64,000 nucleotides of DNA from Acinetobacter sp. ANC 4648 (lineage in GTDB: Bacteria > Pseudomonadota > Gammaproteobacteria > Pseudomonadales > Moraxellaceae): assembly GCF_002135345.1 (NCBI RefSeq), contig NZ_NEGI01000003.1, forward strand, positions 62,001 through 126,000. Reading direction: 5' to 3'. A model generated the notes under the pieces. That model did not search any database, was not told the DNA's origin, and saw only the letters and a list, made by a program, of their open reading frames with translations. Positions 63,171-64,000 of the stretch are shown in pieces. Every line of letters starts with the position of its first letter. The stretch's first letter is position 1. The position numbers and the translations under genes are program-made.

Positions 63171-64000
63171 ATGCTCACCGATTTAGATGATTTTTACTGC
63201 TTTGCACTGGTTGTTGAACACGGTGGATTTAGTGCTGCAGAGCGAGCAACCGATATTCCAAAATCCAAATTAAGTCGCCGCGTCTATCATTTAGAAGAAA
63301 ACTTAGGTGTACGACTTATTCAACGAAGTTCCAGACACTTTGCCGTTACTGATATTGGTATGAATATTTATCGTCATGCGCAAGTGATGATGAATGCTGC
63401 ACAGTCTGCACATGATTTAGTTGATCATTTAAGTGAACAACCTCGTGGTGTTATTAAAGTCAGCTTACCTGTTTCTATTGCACAAAATGAAATGGCAAAA
63501 ATTTTACCCGCTTTTTTAAAAACATATCCTGAAATTAAAGTGCAACTATTGGTTAGTAATCGTCGTGTGGATATTATCAATGAAGGAATTGATATTGCAC
63601 TCCGTGTTCGTGCCAATTTAGATGATGATCCAAGCTTAGTACTGCGAAAATTTGAAAATATCGAACAGCATTTATTTGCCAGTCAAGCCTATCTAAATGA
63701 GTATGGCATGCTCAAAACCCCAGAAGATTTAACTGAACATCGAATTTTAAGTATGGTTGATGAGCATCTAGATCAACAAATGATTTTGCATGATGATCAA
63801 AATCTTCAGAAAAAAATTAAAATCAATCCTGTGGTCATGGGCTCTGATCTAATGATGCTGGCTAAAATGGCCAGTCAAAACTGTGGTATTGCTCTCTTAC
63901 CAGATACCATTGCCTGTGATTATATTAAATCGGGTGAGTTGGTACGTGTACTCCCCGAATGGAAAGCACCACATGGTATTTTCCATGCGGTATATCCCTC
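63171..64000 (+). CDS. LysR-family transcriptional regulator, 3' end outside window
   Basis: About 276 residues are visible. The N-terminal winged helix-turn-helix reads GGFSAAERATDIPKSKLSRRVYHLEENLGVRLIQRSSR (about residues 17-55), followed by the effector domain from about residue 88 (GVIKVSLPVSIAQ). It belongs to the group with ERATDIPKSKLSRRV (LeuO/AaeR/DsdC-like 'CRG' subgroup). In many genomes a LysR gene lies near gcdH, but the gcdH remnant here is not directly adjacent. The gene ends beyond the window. Confidence 0.93.
   Translation, partial: MLTDLDDFYCFALVVEHGGFSAAERATDIPKSKLSRRVYHLEENLGVRLIQRSSRHFAVTDIGMNIYRHAQVMMNAAQSAHDLVDHLSEQPRGVIKVSLPVSIAQNEMAKILPAFLKTYPEIKVQLLVSNRRVDIINEGIDIALRVRANLDDDPSLVLRKFENIEQHLFASQAYLNEYGMLKTPEDLTEHRILSMVDEHLDQQMILHDDQNLQKKIKINPVVMGSDLMMLAKMASQNCGIALLPDTIACDYIKSGELVRVLPEWKAPHGIFHAVYP

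Noticed and set aside
1..64000. tRNA, rRNA, CRISPR arrays, insertion sequences, prophage or defence islands
   Set aside because: I looked through the intergenic regions for these by eye and saw no cloverleaf ends, regular spaced repeats, transposase or phage genes; a covariance-model search would be the decisive check.

Overview
The window reads as chromosomal DNA of a gamma-proteobacterium of the genus Acinetobacter. It is AT-rich (estimated by eye at about 60 percent), densely packed, and carries a gene set typical of that genus: a phosphocholine-specific Tat phospholipase C, a CydP-CydA-CydB-CydX-YbgE oxidase operon, a KtrAB-type potassium system and a lone dnaX. The genus is inferred from family recognition, not from a database search, and I do not name a species. 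I see no rRNA, tRNA, CRISPR array, insertion sequence or prophage. Almost everything is core metabolism and housekeeping.

Layout: 0-5 kb holds the start of argC, a frameshifted diguanylate cyclase, a YgjP-type metalloprotein, rpiA and, divergently, ilvA. 5-12 kb holds a hypothetical gene, ktrAB, outer-membrane phospholipase pldA and a large M16 peptidase. 12.6-18.6 kb holds a PfkB sugar/nucleoside kinase with a Rieske protein, a YqiJ-like membrane protein without its usual flotillin partner, then the cytochrome bd operon. 18.7-24.7 kb holds a GNAT gene with a damaged start, lpxB, a TauE permease, a DAHP synthase, a phosphatase-like protein lacking its P-loop arginine, ispF and a secreted hypothetical protein. 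24.9-28.6 kb (minus) holds an EamA transporter and the glycolytic genes fba and pgk around a small lipoprotein. 28.7-32.8 kb (plus) holds DUF2237, maf, roxA and an FMN glutamate-synthase-like protein. 32.9-36.7 kb (minus) holds a lipase, a YdcF protein, murB and a low-molecular-weight phosphatase. 36.8-38.4 kb holds an alcohol dehydrogenase and a thioesterase.

38.4-57.1 kb is mostly minus strand: phospholipase C with a previously easy-to-miss 48-residue lipoprotein, dnaX, a DUF2057 protein under a near-perfect Pho box, two nitroreductase paralogues, ftsY, two small membrane proteins, then (after plus-strand Sel1 and CBS genes) a trpB-like / VWA / MoxR / membrane protein / ycgL cluster, rnd, recR-ybaB and metZ. 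57.2-64 kb is mostly plus strand: a PHA-synthase-like hydrolase, a beta-hydroxyacid dehydrogenase, a YARHG protein, a HIT hydrolase, a porin, a decayed gcdH remnant (minus), a small CxxC protein (minus), a SpoT-type HD hydrolase and a truncated LysR regulator.

The strongest non-routine signals are: (1) a U UUU UUA slippery heptamer, in register for -1 frameshifting and followed at once by AGA TGA, inside the linker of dnaX, predicting a gamma subunit of about 448 residues; (2) an 18-bp Pho box (17 of 18 to consensus) with a well-placed -10 upstream of the DUF2057 gene; (3) an orphan TrpB encoded in a probable operon with a MoxR ATPase and a CoxE-like VWA protein; (4) three frameshifts and one gene remnant that mark local decay or assembly error; (5) several perfect inverted or tandem repeats in intergenic regions. 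I found no clear new defence or mobile system.
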